Shown one piece after another: positions 35,281 through 42,887 of a stretch of DNA of 64,000 nucleotides. Each line of letters starts with the position of its first letter. Positions within the stretch are counted from its first letter, which is position 1. Origin of the DNA: Flavobacterium ginsenosidimutans (lineage in GTDB: Bacteria > Bacteroidota > Bacteroidia > Flavobacteriales > Flavobacteriaceae). The notes beneath the pieces were generated by a model, which worked only from the letters and a program-made list of their open reading frames with translations, was not told the DNA's origin and ran no database searches. The stretch lies in NCBI RefSeq assembly GCF_003254625.1, contig NZ_QJRJ01000066.1, positions 26,830-90,829 of the forward strand. The letters run 5' to 3'. The position numbers and the translations under genes are program-made.

Positions 35281-35625
35281 ATGAAATTATTACTTAGACT
35301 TCTTGTTACGGCTGCCTTGGTTTTATTATTGTCTAACATTTTAACTGGGGTTCACGTTGCTAGTTTTGGTACCGCTGTAATTGTTGCAGTAGTTTTAGGA
35401 TTGCTGAATATCTTTATTAAGCCAATTTTAGTATTGCTAACTCTACCAGTAACGTTTGTTACGCTTGGTTTATTTTTATTAGTCATAAATGCTGTAATTA
35501 TTTTACTGTGCACAAAAATTGTTGGAGGTTTTGTAGTCGATACATTCTGGACAGCACTAATATTCAGTATTATTTTGTCTATACTTCAATCTCTTACTTA
35601 TAAAATATTAGGAGACGATAAATAA
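35281..35625 (+). CDS. Holin-superfamily-IV-like four-helix membrane protein
   Basis: A 114-residue protein with four hydrophobic segments and short loops, matching the family named after mycobacterial phage holins (PF04020 type). The conserved GLLNIFIKPILVLLTLPVT segment in the centre is diagnostic. In bacteria outside phages it is a chromosomal membrane protein of unknown role, and nothing nearby is phage-like. A terminator-like hairpin that overlaps the tig promoter lies 52 bases downstream. Confidence 0.88.
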   Translation: MKLLLRLLVTAALVLLLSNILTGVHVASFGTAVIVAVVLGLLNIFIKPILVLLTLPVTFVTLGLFLLVINAVIILLCTKIVGGFVVDTFWTALIFSIILSILQSLTYKILGDDK

Positions 35626-35676
35626 AACAATTGAAGAGATTAAAACAGCTTCAAATACAATAGATTAAAAACTTGG

Positions 35677-35711
35677 TTGGGTTGCAAAAATTTTATAATT
35701 TTGCAACCCAA
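35677..35711 (+). promoter_or_regulatory. Hairpin overlapping the tig -7 element
   Basis: A perfect 13-base inverted repeat (35677-35689 with 35699-35711, 9-base loop) followed by TTTTATT. It could end the upstream membrane protein transcript. TAATTTTG (35696-35703), an exact TAnnTTTG match, is inside the right arm, so the terminator and the tig promoter share bases. The ATG of tig follows 26 bases after the hairpin. Confidence 0.65.
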
Positions 35712-35737
35712 TTTTATTATGTAAATTAAAGAAGAAG

Positions 35738-37060
35738 ATGGATATTAAAAGAGTAGCAATAGACGCAGTTAACGAGACAATTGTATTGAACGTTGTTCAT
35801 ATGGATTATAAAGGTCAAGTAGCAAAAAGAATTAACGAAAAAATGCCTTTAGCGCAAGTAAAAGGATTTAGAAAAGGTGCAGTGCCTAAAGATCTTGTTG
35901 AAAAACAATACGGAAAAGGTATTAAACAAGAAGAGATTAAAAAAGTAGTTGATTTGGCTTTAGAGCGTTATATTCAATCTGAAAGATTAAATCTTTTAGG
36001 AACTCCTCTTGCTAAAGTAAACGAAGATTTTAACTGGGACGCTGAAGAATTAACTTTCGAATACGAAATTGGTTTAGTGCCAAACTTCGAAATTAATTTA
36101 GAAGCTAAAAATGATATCGTAAAATATATCGTTACTGCTGATGATAAATTAATCGACGGACAAGTAGAGCGTATCCAAAAACAATTCGGAAAAGCAATTC
36201 CTCAAGATAAAGTTGAAGCTGATTCAGATTTAACTGGAACTTTCTCAAGTGAAGAAAACGGAATCAACAATACAACTACAATTTCAGTTAGCGCTTTCAG
36301 CAAAAAAGCTGGAAAACAATTCGTAGGTAAAAAAGTTGGAGATGTTGTTACAGTAAGCACAAAAGGTTTATTTGATGACGATCACCAATTAATGGATTAC
36401 TTAAAAGTAGGTCACGAAGGTGTTCACGGTTTAGATGTTGAAGTAAACTTTACTATTTCAGCAATCAATGGTTCTGAGCCAGCTGAATTAAACCAAGAAT
36501 TATTTGATAAACTTTTTGGTGAAGGAAAAGTAGCTTCTTTAGAAGATTTAAAAGCTAAAATTAAAGAAGATGCTGAAGCACAATTCGCACAGCAATCAGA
36601 GCAAAAATTATTATTAGACGTTCAGGATTTCTTAATCGAAAACACAAAATTCGATTTACCAGCTGAATTCTTGAAAAAATGGTTACAAACTGTAGGAGAG
36701 AAAAAATTAACTCCAGAAGAAGCAGAAGTTGAATACGCAAGATCTGAAAAAGGTTTACGTTTCCAATTAATCGAAGGAAAAGCTTTAGCTCAAAGCAATA
36801 TCCAAATTACATTTGAAGATTTGAAAGAGTTTACGTCAAACGCTATCAGACAGCAAATGGCTCAATTTGGTCAAACAAACCCAACTGACGAAGAAGTTCA
36901 AGGAATCGTGGCTAGAGTTTTATCTAACCAAGATGAAGTAAAAAGACTTTCTGAGCAAGTTGTAGCGGCTAAAATGTTAGACATCTTCAAAGAAAAAGCT
37001 AACCCAACCACTAAAGAGGTTACTTACGAAGAATTTATTGCAGCTTCTTACGGAGAATAA
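35738..37060 (+). CDS. tig: Trigger factor
   Basis: A 440-residue ribosome-associated chaperone and peptidyl-prolyl isomerase. The N-terminal ribosome-binding domain has the signature-like loop KGFRKGAVPKDLVEKQYG (the family GFRxGKxP motif here reads GFRKGAVP). A diverged FKBP-type domain lies at about 150-245, and the C-terminal helical arms fill the rest. The PPIase domain is weakly conserved, as usual in Bacteroidota. It begins the tig-clpP-clpX block, an order conserved in many bacteria. Confidence 0.95.
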   Translation: MDIKRVAIDAVNETIVLNVVHMDYKGQVAKRINEKMPLAQVKGFRKGAVPKDLVEKQYGKGIKQEEIKKVVDLALERYIQSERLNLLGTPLAKVNEDFNWDAEELTFEYEIGLVPNFEINLEAKNDIVKYIVTADDKLIDGQVERIQKQFGKAIPQDKVEADSDLTGTFSSEENGINNTTTISVSAFSKKAGKQFVGKKVGDVVTVSTKGLFDDDHQLMDYLKVGHEGVHGLDVEVNFTISAINGSEPAELNQELFDKLFGEGKVASLEDLKAKIKEDAEAQFAQQSEQKLLLDVQDFLIENTKFDLPAEFLKKWLQTVGEKKLTPEEAEVEYARSEKGLRFQLIEGKALAQSNIQITFEDLKEFTSNAIRQQMAQFGQTNPTDEEVQGIVARVLSNQDEVKRLSEQVVAAKMLDIFKEKANPTTKEVTYEEFIAASYGE

Positions 37061-37070
37061 ATTTAAGTCT

Positions 37071-37105
37071 GAAAGTCAAAAGTTCTAAAGTCGAAAGTTA
37101 AGAAG
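37071..37105 (+). repeat. Degenerate heptamer array after tig
   Basis: Units GAAAGTC, AAAAGTT, TAAAGTC and GAAAGTT with one extra base; their complement recurs just before clpP. Confidence 0.6.
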
Positions 37106-37158
37106 TCTACTTTTTAAAAATTAAGATTTTATTACAGAAACTGAAAGATAAAAATAAT

Positions 37159-37166
37159 TATATTTG
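37159..37166 (+). promoter_or_regulatory. Candidate -7 element touching the tig terminator
   Basis: TATATTTG is an exact TAnnTTTG match whose last base is the first base of the terminator stem. If used, it could start a clpP messenger about 220 bases upstream of the gene. Confidence 0.35.
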
Positions 37167-37207
37167 AACGTCAATGGAATTTTTTATTCTGTTGACGTTC
37201 TTTTTTT
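37166..37207 (+). terminator. Intrinsic terminator after tig
   Basis: A 9-base stem (GAACGTCAA with TTGACGTTC), 17-base loop and eight T residues. Confidence 0.75.
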
Positions 37208-37246
37208 GTTTCAGGTTTCAAGTTGCTAAACGTTTCTTAGTAAAAA

Positions 37247-37286
37247 AAACTTAGAATCTTAGTACCTTAGAATCTTAGCATCTTAA
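37247..37286 (+). repeat. Five-unit octamer array
   Basis: AAACTTAG, AATCTTAG, TACCTTAG, AATCTTAG and CATCTTAA in tandem. The same family recurs at 45353, 50254 and 63935. Confidence 0.8.
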
Positions 37287-37355
37287 AAAAGAAGACAAAT
37301 TGGCATCCTTAATAAAAAGGTATGAACTTTGTTTTATCCGTTTAAGTCAATTTCT

Positions 37356-37383
37356 GACTTTAGACTTTCAACTTTAAACTAAA
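37356..37383 (+). repeat. Four-unit heptamer array directly before clpP
   Basis: GACTTTA, GACTTTC, AACTTTA and AACTAAA end 3 bases before the clpP ATG; they are the complement of the units at 37071-37105. Confidence 0.7.
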
Positions 37384-37386
37384 AAT

Positions 37387-38061
37387 ATGAACTACGGTAA
37401 AGAATTCAAAAAATTTGCTACAAAGCACCAAGGAGTAAACGCAATGTATTACGATAAAATCGTAGCAGCAATGACTCCAACTAACATGACTCCATATATT
37501 ATTGAAGAGCGTCAGTTGAATGTTTCTCAATTGGACGTGTTTTCTAGATTAATGATGGATAGAATTATCTTTTTAGGAACTGGTATTGATGACCAAATCG
37601 CTAATATCGTTCAGGCGCAGTTATTGTTTTTAGAAAGCGCTGATGCTTCAAAAGACATTCAGATTTATTTAAACTCTCCAGGAGGAAGTGTTTATGCAGG
37701 TTTAGGAATTTACGATACAATGCAGTACATCAAACCAGATGTGGCAACAATCTGTACAGGAATGGCAGCTTCTATGGGAGCGGTTTTATTGTGTGCAGGA
37801 GCTGCAGGAAAACGTTCTGCATTACCTCACTCAAGAGTAATGATTCACCAGCCATCAGGAGGAGCGCAAGGTGTTGCAACAGATATGGAAATCAACTTAC
37901 GTGAGATGCTTAAATTAAAAGATGAATTGTACAATATCATTTCTCACCACTCTGGCCAGACTTTCGAAAGAGTTCATAAAGATAGTGAGCGCGATTACTG
38001 GATGAAAGCTGATGAGGCTAAAGAATACGGAATGATCGATGAAGTATTAAGAAGAGGATAA
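37387..38061 (+). CDS. clpP: ATP-dependent Clp protease proteolytic subunit
   Basis: A 224-residue serine protease that forms the tetradecameric chamber working with ClpX. Catalytic Ser129 (GMAASMG) and His154 (RVMIHQP) are present, with the catalytic Asp in the DSERDYW region. The oxyanion motif SPGGSVYAGLGIYD is intact. A 30-residue N-terminal stretch before the processed core is typical for Flavobacteriia. It follows tig by 326 repeat-filled bases and precedes clpX by 191 bases with a long palindrome. Confidence 0.97.
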   Translation: MNYGKEFKKFATKHQGVNAMYYDKIVAAMTPTNMTPYIIEERQLNVSQLDVFSRLMMDRIIFLGTGIDDQIANIVQAQLLFLESADASKDIQIYLNSPGGSVYAGLGIYDTMQYIKPDVATICTGMAASMGAVLLCAGAAGKRSALPHSRVMIHQPSGGAQGVATDMEINLREMLKLKDELYNIISHHSGQTFERVHKDSERDYWMKADEAKEYGMIDEVLRRG

Positions 38062-38078
38062 TTTTTAATGTTTAAATT

Positions 38079-38148
38079 GTTTCAGGTTTCAAGTTTCAAG
38101 TTGGGTAGATAATGCACCAACTTGAAACTTGAAACCTGAAACTTGAAA
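38079..38148. repeat. 26-base perfect inverted repeat made of heptamers
   Basis: Arms 38079-38104 and 38117-38142 are perfectly complementary around a 12-base loop. Each arm is built of tandem heptamers (TTTCAGG, TTTCAAG; CTTGAAA, CCTGAAA), with one more CTTGAAA after the right arm. There is no T-run, so it is not a normal terminator. Confidence 0.88.
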
Positions 38149-38221
38149 CAAAAAATAAATATTAAGCTGCATAGGATTAAGTTTTTAAGTTTTAATTAAA
38201 TCAAAAAGCTTATAAACTTAG

Positions 38222-38229
38222 TATCTTTG
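38222..38229 (+). promoter_or_regulatory. Promoter -7 element of clpX
   Basis: TATCTTTG, an exact TAnnTTTG match followed by CA, 23 bases before the clpX ATG. The -33 TTG is not evident. Confidence 0.6.
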
Positions 38230-38252
38230 CAGCTTAGTAACTTAAATAAAGA

Positions 38253-39485
38253 ATGGCAAAAGTAGTATTAGAATGTTCGTTTTGTGGAAGAAAGAAGCCA
38301 GAAACTAATTTATTAATTGCTGGTATCAATGCACACATTTGTGATAAGTGTATTGAACAGGCACACGGAATTGTTTTAGAAGAATTAAAATCTAGTGGAA
38401 GTGCAAAATTAGTTGGGGACTTAATTTTAAAGAAACCAAAAGAAATTAGAGCTTTCCTAGATCAATATGTTATTGGTCAAGACCAGACTAAAAAAGTAAT
38501 GTCAGTTGCGGTTTACAATCACTACAAACGTTTAATGCAACAGCAATTAGACGATGAAGTTGAAATCGAAAAAAGTAACATCATCATGGTTGGTCAAACA
38601 GGAACAGGAAAAACATTAGTAGCAAAAACTATTGCTAAAATGTTAGACGTTCCGTTAGCAATTGTTGATGCAACAGTATTAACAGAAGCAGGATATGTTG
38701 GAGAAGATGTTGAAAGTATTTTAACACGTTTACTTCAAGCTGCTGATTATGATGTAGCTAAAGCCGAAAGAGGAATTGTATTTATTGATGAAATTGATAA
38801 AATTGCACGTAAAAGCGATAATCCGTCAATAACACGTGACGTTTCTGGAGAAGGTGTTCAGCAAGCATTATTGAAGTTGTTAGAAGGAACGGTTGTAAAT
38901 GTACCGCCAAAAGGAGGACGTAAACACCCAGACCAAAAATTCGTAGAAGTAAATACTCAAAATATCTTATTTATTGCTGGTGGTGCTTTTGATGGAGTTG
39001 AACGTATTATTTCAAAACGTTTAAACCGTCAGGCAGTTGGTTATTCAACTTCTAAAAATACAGACAATATCGATAAGGATAATTTGTTACAATATATTAT
39101 TCCGAAAGATATCAAAGATTTTGGTTTGATTCCTGAGATTATTGGTCGTTTGCCAGTTTTAACGCATATGGATCCTTTGGATAAAGCAACACTTCGTGCG
39201 ATTTTAACACAGCCTAAAAATGCATTGATCAAACAATATCAGAAATTATTCTTAATGGATGATGTTGAATTCACGATTACAAACGAAGCTTTAGATTTCA
39301 TTGTAGACAAAGCTTTAGAGTATAAATTAGGTGCTCGTGGATTACGTTCTTTATGTGAAGCTATCCTAACAGATGCAATGTACGAACTGCCAACTTCAGA
39401 TGACACAAGTTTGACAATCGATAAAGAATATGCAGAACATACTTTGAGTAAAAACTTATTGAAGCGTATGGAAATTGCTTCTTAA
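38253..39485 (+). CDS. clpX: ATP-dependent Clp protease ATP-binding subunit ClpX
   Basis: A 410-residue AAA+ unfoldase delivering substrates to ClpP. The N-terminal zinc-binding domain has Cys8, Cys11, Cys30 and Cys33. The AAA+ domain has Walker A GQTGTGKT and Walker [12 protein letters not shown], sensor and arginine-finger segments (ARGLRSL), and pore loop GYVGEDVE. The IGF loop for ClpP docking appears as VGYSTS-like sequence rather than a plain IGF. The terminator at 39506 closes the tig-clpP-clpX block. It has its own promoter, so it can be made independently of clpP. Confidence 0.97.
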   Translation: MAKVVLECSFCGRKKPETNLLIAGINAHICDKCIEQAHGIVLEELKSSGSAKLVGDLILKKPKEIRAFLDQYVIGQDQTKKVMSVAVYNHYKRLMQQQLDDEVEIEKSNIIMVGQTGTGKTLVAKTIAKMLDVPLAIVDATVLTEAGYVGEDVESILTRLLQAADYDVAKAERGIVFIDEIDKIARKSDNPSITRDVSGEGVQQALLKLLEGTVVNVPPKGGRKHPDQKFVEVNTQNILFIAGGAFDGVERIISKRLNRQAVGYSTSKNTDNIDKDNLLQYIIPKDIKDFGLIPEIIGRLPVLTHMDPLDKATLRAILTQPKNALIKQYQKLFLMDDVEFTITNEALDFIVDKALEYKLGARGLRSLCEAILTDAMYELPTSDDTSLTIDKEYAEHTLSKNLLKRMEIAS

Positions 39486-39505
39486 TTATTGAAAATATAG
39501 TTTCT

Positions 39506-39539
39506 AAAAACCTGTTCATTTTTTGAACAGGTTTTTTTT
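39506..39539 (+). terminator. Intrinsic terminator after clpX
   Basis: A 13-base stem (AAAAACCTGTTCA and its complement) with a 5-base loop and a run of T residues. Confidence 0.9.
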
Positions 39540-39587
39540 ATACTTTTTAGAATCTATTTTCGTTTGTCTTTTTGTGTAAATTTAAAC

Positions 39588-40238
39588 ATGAAAAAAATGT
39601 TTTTTATAATCTGTGTGGGTCTGCTTTTTTCTTGTTCCAAAGAAAACAAAGCAATAACTATTTTTGAAAATAAACATAAAAGCGAAATTGTTTCAGAAGA
39701 AAAACCTCGAATTGAAATCAATTACAATGATTATTACAAACAGGCAGAGCGGTATTGCAAGAAAAACAATCTAAATCAAAATAAATTTATATTGATCGAT
39801 TTAGGACTGCATTCTGGTTATAAAAGATTTTTTGTTTATGATTTTAAAAAGAAAACTGTTTCAAAATCTTATATGGTAAGCCACGGCTGCGGAGACAATC
39901 AATGGGGAAGAACTTCTTCTAAAGAGAAACCACAGATTAGCAATGAATTTGATTCGCATTGTTCTTCTGTTGGTAAATACGTTGTTTTAGATCGAGGTGT
40001 AAGCCAGTGGGGAATAAAAGTGAATTATGTTTTGCTGGGAAAAGACAAAACAAATTCAAACGCTAGAAATCGCGCAATTGTTCTGCATTCTTGGGATGCA
40101 ATTTCAGATAATGAAGTTTATCCCGAAGGAACACCAGAAGGCTGGGGCTGTCCTGCAGTTTCAAACGAAAGCATGAAAGAAATTGATGAACTTTTGAAAA
40201 CAAATAAAAAAGTGCTTCTATGGATTGTTAAGTCTTAA
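39588..40238 (+). CDS. Murein L,D-transpeptidase catalytic-domain family lipoprotein
   Basis: A 216-residue lipoprotein (lipobox LFSC, Cys16). The start is ATG 39588, as a TTG 24 bases upstream would put eight residues before the signal peptide. The catalytic region (IVLHSWD, then TPEGWGCPAVS) has the His and SxGC-like Cys of the YkuD_2 group (PF13645 type), which cross-links or edits peptidoglycan. The segment FVYDFKKKTVSKSYMVSHGC is the family's first conserved block. It is a single gene after the clpX terminator. Confidence 0.85.
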   Translation: MKKMFFIICVGLLFSCSKENKAITIFENKHKSEIVSEEKPRIEINYNDYYKQAERYCKKNNLNQNKFILIDLGLHSGYKRFFVYDFKKKTVSKSYMVSHGCGDNQWGRTSSKEKPQISNEFDSHCSSVGKYVVLDRGVSQWGIKVNYVLLGKDKTNSNARNRAIVLHSWDAISDNEVYPEGTPEGWGCPAVSNESMKEIDELLKTNKKVLLWIVKS

Positions 40239-40299
40239 AGTAATTCTGAAAACAAAAGTTCTGTTTTAGCCCTGCTTGAAACAGTATCTTTTTCTGCAT

Positions 40300-40408
40300 T
40301 TTTTACTGTAGAGACGCACTGCAGTGCGTCTACGCATACATATTAAAGTTTTAAATTATTTTTCAAATCAAATGTTAGACGCACTGCAGTGCGTCTCTAA
40401 AGTAAAAA
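40300..40408. repeat. REPIN-like element with palindromic ends
   Basis: Two 33-base arms (40300-40332 and 40376-40408) are inverted copies with one mismatch, separated by 43 bases. Each arm contains a 20-base palindrome AGACGCACTGCAGTGCGTCT. The right arm ends exactly at the base before the stop codon of the GlxA-type gene. No transposase is nearby, so it is non-autonomous if mobile. Confidence 0.85.
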
Positions 40409-41374
40409 TTATTGCACTCTAAATTTCTCTCGATATTCAATTGGTTTCATTCCGACCATTTTATAAAATACCTTTCTAAAAGCTTTTGGATCGTTATAGC
40501 CTGTTTTTTCGATAATTTCTGAAATCGAAAGCTGAGTTTGTTCTAAGTATTTCTTCGAACTTTCTACTCTTATATTTTGCAAATATTCAATTGGCGGAAT
40601 CCCTGTCACTTGTTTAAAACGTCGTGTCATGTTTCTAGCGCTTGTTGGAATATCTTTAGTGATTTCTTCCAGTTTTTCTATTGAATGATATTGGCTTTCA
40701 ATCTTTTGCTGGAGCATTGCAACTAAAGTGTCGTTATGTAAATGATTTGGTCTGAAAGTGCTAAAATAGCTTTGTTTATAACGATTTAAGTCGATAGAAA
40801 ATATTTTAGCAATTTTAACGGCCATTTCGTTGCCACAAAACTTCTGAACCAAAAGAATCAATAAATGAAAAGTTGAAGTCGATCCGCCACTTGTGTACAA
40901 ACTTCCATCGGCCGTTAATGTCTCTTCAGGTTTTAATTTTACCATTGGAAAAGCTTTTGTAAAAGCACTGCAAGCATCAACATGTGTTGTCGCCAGTTTT
41001 TCGTTTAATAAACCAGATGCCGCAAACAAAAATGCGCCCGTACAAAAACTTGCCAATTCAGCTCCAGCCTGGTGCTGTTTTTTTAACCACGGAATGAAAT
41101 TTTTATTCTTCTTTATCATTTCATTCATGTTGTCAGTCGTAAAAGCTGGAATTAGAATCAAATCCAAAATAATATCTGTAGTTTCAATTGCATTGCTTTT
41201 GTAGCCAAATAAATCTCCTTGATCAGTTTGTTCTTGAGACTGAAAAAGTATTATTTCAAATGGTTTTTCAGCACTTGGAGTAAGTTTATTTGCAGTTTCA
41301 AATACTTCTAATATCGCTGCGATGCTCAATAATTTATAATCGTGAGGAACGATTAAACCTAATTTCTTGCTCAT
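40409..41374 (-). CDS. GlxA family transcriptional regulator (DJ-1/PfpI domain plus AraC-type HTH)
   Basis: A 321-residue regulator. Residues 1-180 form a DJ-1/PfpI domain with LGLIVPHDYKLLSIAAILEV at the start and the nucleophile-elbow-like FCTGAFLFAASGLL. Residues 215-321 are an AraC-type double helix-turn-helix with LEEITKDIPTSARNMTRRFK and IIEKTGYNDPKAFRKVF. The start ATG 41372-41374 is chosen because earlier residues are not conserved-looking and lie over a candidate promoter. It is divergent from the VOC/SRPBCC cluster, which may be its target. Confidence 0.9.
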   Translation of the reverse strand: MSKKLGLIVPHDYKLLSIAAILEVFETANKLTPSAEKPFEIILFQSQEQTDQGDLFGYKSNAIETTDIILDLILIPAFTTDNMNEMIKKNKNFIPWLKKQHQAGAELASFCTGAFLFAASGLLNEKLATTHVDACSAFTKAFPMVKLKPEETLTADGSLYTSGGSTSTFHLLILLVQKFCGNEMAVKIAKIFSIDLNRYKQSYFSTFRPNHLHNDTLVAMLQQKIESQYHSIEKLEEITKDIPTSARNMTRRFKQVTGIPPIEYLQNIRVESSKKYLEQTQLSISEIIEKTGYNDPKAFRKVFYKMVGMKPIEYREKFRVQ

Positions 41375-41408
41375 GATATTTATGGTTTTTTGCAGTTTCA
41401 GTTTTACA

Positions 41409-41416
41409 CAAAAATA
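41409..41416 (-). promoter_or_regulatory. Candidate -7 element for the GlxA-type regulator
   Basis: TATTTTTG on the minus strand, 34 bases before the ATG at 41374. Confidence 0.45.
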
Positions 41417-41481
41417 AGCAAATTGTCTCAAATGCCCCTAAAGTTGACTTTTATTGGTATTTTTAAGTAATCTTAAAATTT

Positions 41482-41489
41482 TACATTTG
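41482..41489 (+). promoter_or_regulatory. Candidate -7 element for the VOC/SRPBCC cluster
   Basis: TACATTTG, an exact TAnnTTTG match 27 bases before the first VOC ATG. Confidence 0.45.
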
Positions 41490-41516
41490 CTTTAATTAAT
41501 TCGTAAATTTATAAAT

Positions 41517-41927
41517 ATGAAAACTAAAATATTCTTAAATCTTGCCGTAAAAGATTTAAATCATGCAGTGTCTTTTTTTAATGAATTGGGCTTTTCGACC
41601 GATCCAAAATTTACAAATGATAAAGGAGCTTGTATAGTAATTAGTGAAGATATCTATGTGATGATTTTGGTTAAAGAGTTTTATCAAACCTTTACCGAAA
41701 AACAAATTTGTGATTCTACAACAACAAGTGAAGTTCTTATTTCTCTTTCTATGGAATCGCGTAAAAAAGTAGATGAAATAATTGAAAAAGCAGTTAAAGC
41801 TGGCGGAACAGATTATCAGGAAGCGAAAGATTATGGCTGGATGTACCAAAGAACATTTCTAGATTTAGATGGACATCATTGGGAAGTTTTTTTTATGGAT
41901 GAAAGTCAGATTCCAAGTAATATGTAA
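41517..41927 (+). CDS. VOC family protein (glyoxalase/bleomycin-resistance fold), first
   Basis: A 136-residue protein of the vicinal-oxygen-chelate fold with two beta-alpha-beta-beta-beta modules: IFLNLAVKDLNHAVSFFNELGF, and the second ending YQRTFLDLDGHHWEVFFMD. The terminal Asp-Gly-His region is where many members place a metal ligand. It is clearly paralogous to the VOC protein at 42476 (both share TSEVLISL/SSEVLISI and DLDGHxWxVxFMD). Its reaction is unknown. First of an alternating VOC/SRPBCC set. Confidence 0.88.
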   Translation: MKTKIFLNLAVKDLNHAVSFFNELGFSTDPKFTNDKGACIVISEDIYVMILVKEFYQTFTEKQICDSTTTSEVLISLSMESRKKVDEIIEKAVKAGGTDYQEAKDYGWMYQRTFLDLDGHHWEVFFMDESQIPSNM

Positions 41928-41951
41928 TAAACGAATTAAAAACGATATATA

Positions 41952-42356
41952 ATGATAACAATAAAAAATACAGTAAACGCATCTGCAGAGAAAGTTTGGA
42001 AGTTTTGGAATACTCCAGAACATATTACAAAATGGAGTTTTGCTTCACCAGACTGGCATACGCCTTATGCAGAAGCTGATTTAAGAGAAGGCGGAAAATT
42101 CAAATCGACTATGGCAGCAAAAGATGGAAGTATGAGTTTTGATTTTGAAGGCGAATTTACCTTAGTAAAACCAAACGAAGCGCTTTCGTATGTTATGGCA
42201 GATGGAAGAAAGGTCGAAATTACTTTTACAGAAACGTCAAACGGAGTTGAAATCGTAGAAAGTTTCGATCCAGAAACACAAAATCCAGAAGAAATGCAAC
42301 GCGCAGGCTGGCAAGCGATTTTGGATAACTTTAAGAGTTACATTGAAGCGAATTAG
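41952..42356 (+). CDS. SRPBCC/AHSA1 family protein, first
   Basis: A 134-residue START/Bet v 1-fold protein. The opening VNASAEKVWKFWNTPEHITKW and the C-terminal EEMQRAGWQAILDNFKSYIE helix are typical of AHSA1-domain (activator of Hsp90 ATPase-like) proteins. These usually bind hydrophobic ligands; most bacterial members are uncharacterised. It lies 24 bases after the first VOC gene. A 119-base gap with repeated AGGTTCA motifs separates it from the second VOC. Confidence 0.88.
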   Translation: MITIKNTVNASAEKVWKFWNTPEHITKWSFASPDWHTPYAEADLREGGKFKSTMAAKDGSMSFDFEGEFTLVKPNEALSYVMADGRKVEITFTETSNGVEIVESFDPETQNPEEMQRAGWQAILDNFKSYIEAN

Positions 42357-42475
42357 CTTTTAGGTTCAAAAGGTTCAGATGAGAAGAGGTTCAAAGATTA
42401 CAGATTTATAATTTATTTACATTACTTATTATGGTTTAAAAGAAATAAATATCTAACCCAACAAAAAAACAAAAA

Positions 42476-42886
42476 ATGACAAAACAAATATGGTTGAATC
42501 TTCCTGTAAAGGACGTAGCAAAAGCGAAAGATTTTTTCTGGAAAATTGGTTTTTCGTTTAATGAACAACATGATACACCTAGTTCGACGTGCATGGTTGT
42601 AGGTGAAGGACATTTTGTAGTAATGCTTTTTGAAGAAATGCTTTTTTCGAGCTTTTCGCAAAATAGTATTACAGATACTAAATTAAGCTCAGAAGTGTTG
42701 ATTTCGATCGATGCAGAAAGCAGAGAAGAAGTCGATGAACTAGCAGAAAAAGTCAAAGAAGCCGGCGGAAATGTTTTTGCTCCACCTGCTGAAAGTCAGG
42801 GTTGGATGTACGGCTGTGGTTTTGCCGATTTAGATGGTCATCGTTGGAATGTTTTATTTATGGATTTTAGTAAATTACCAGGTTAA
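42476..42886 (+). CDS. VOC family protein, second
   Basis: A 136-residue paralogue of the protein at 41517, same length and layout: WLNLPVKDVAKAKDFFWKIG at the start and WMYGCGFADLDGHRWNVLFM at the end. The two are about one third identical by eye, so the duplication is old. It is followed after a single base by the second SRPBCC gene, so the pair is almost certainly co-translated. Confidence 0.88.
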   Translation: MTKQIWLNLPVKDVAKAKDFFWKIGFSFNEQHDTPSSTCMVVGEGHFVVMLFEEMLFSSFSQNSITDTKLSSEVLISIDAESREEVDELAEKVKEAGGNVFAPPAESQGWMYGCGFADLDGHRWNVLFMDFSKLPG

Positions 42887-42887
42887 G

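Larger units (their letters stand above)
37061..37386 (+). other. Repeat-rich intergenic region between tig and clpP
   Basis: This 326-base gap holds, in order, a heptamer-like AAAGT array (37071-37105), a TATATTTG element, the tig terminator (37166-37207), a TTTCAGG/TTTCAAG pair (37208-37225), five octamers (37247-37286) and four heptamers in opposite orientation (37356-37383). I see no coding potential. Confidence 0.7.

Noticed and set aside
35281..35625. Prophage remnant because of the holin-like gene
   Set aside because: The family is a common chromosomal membrane protein, and no other phage gene is near.
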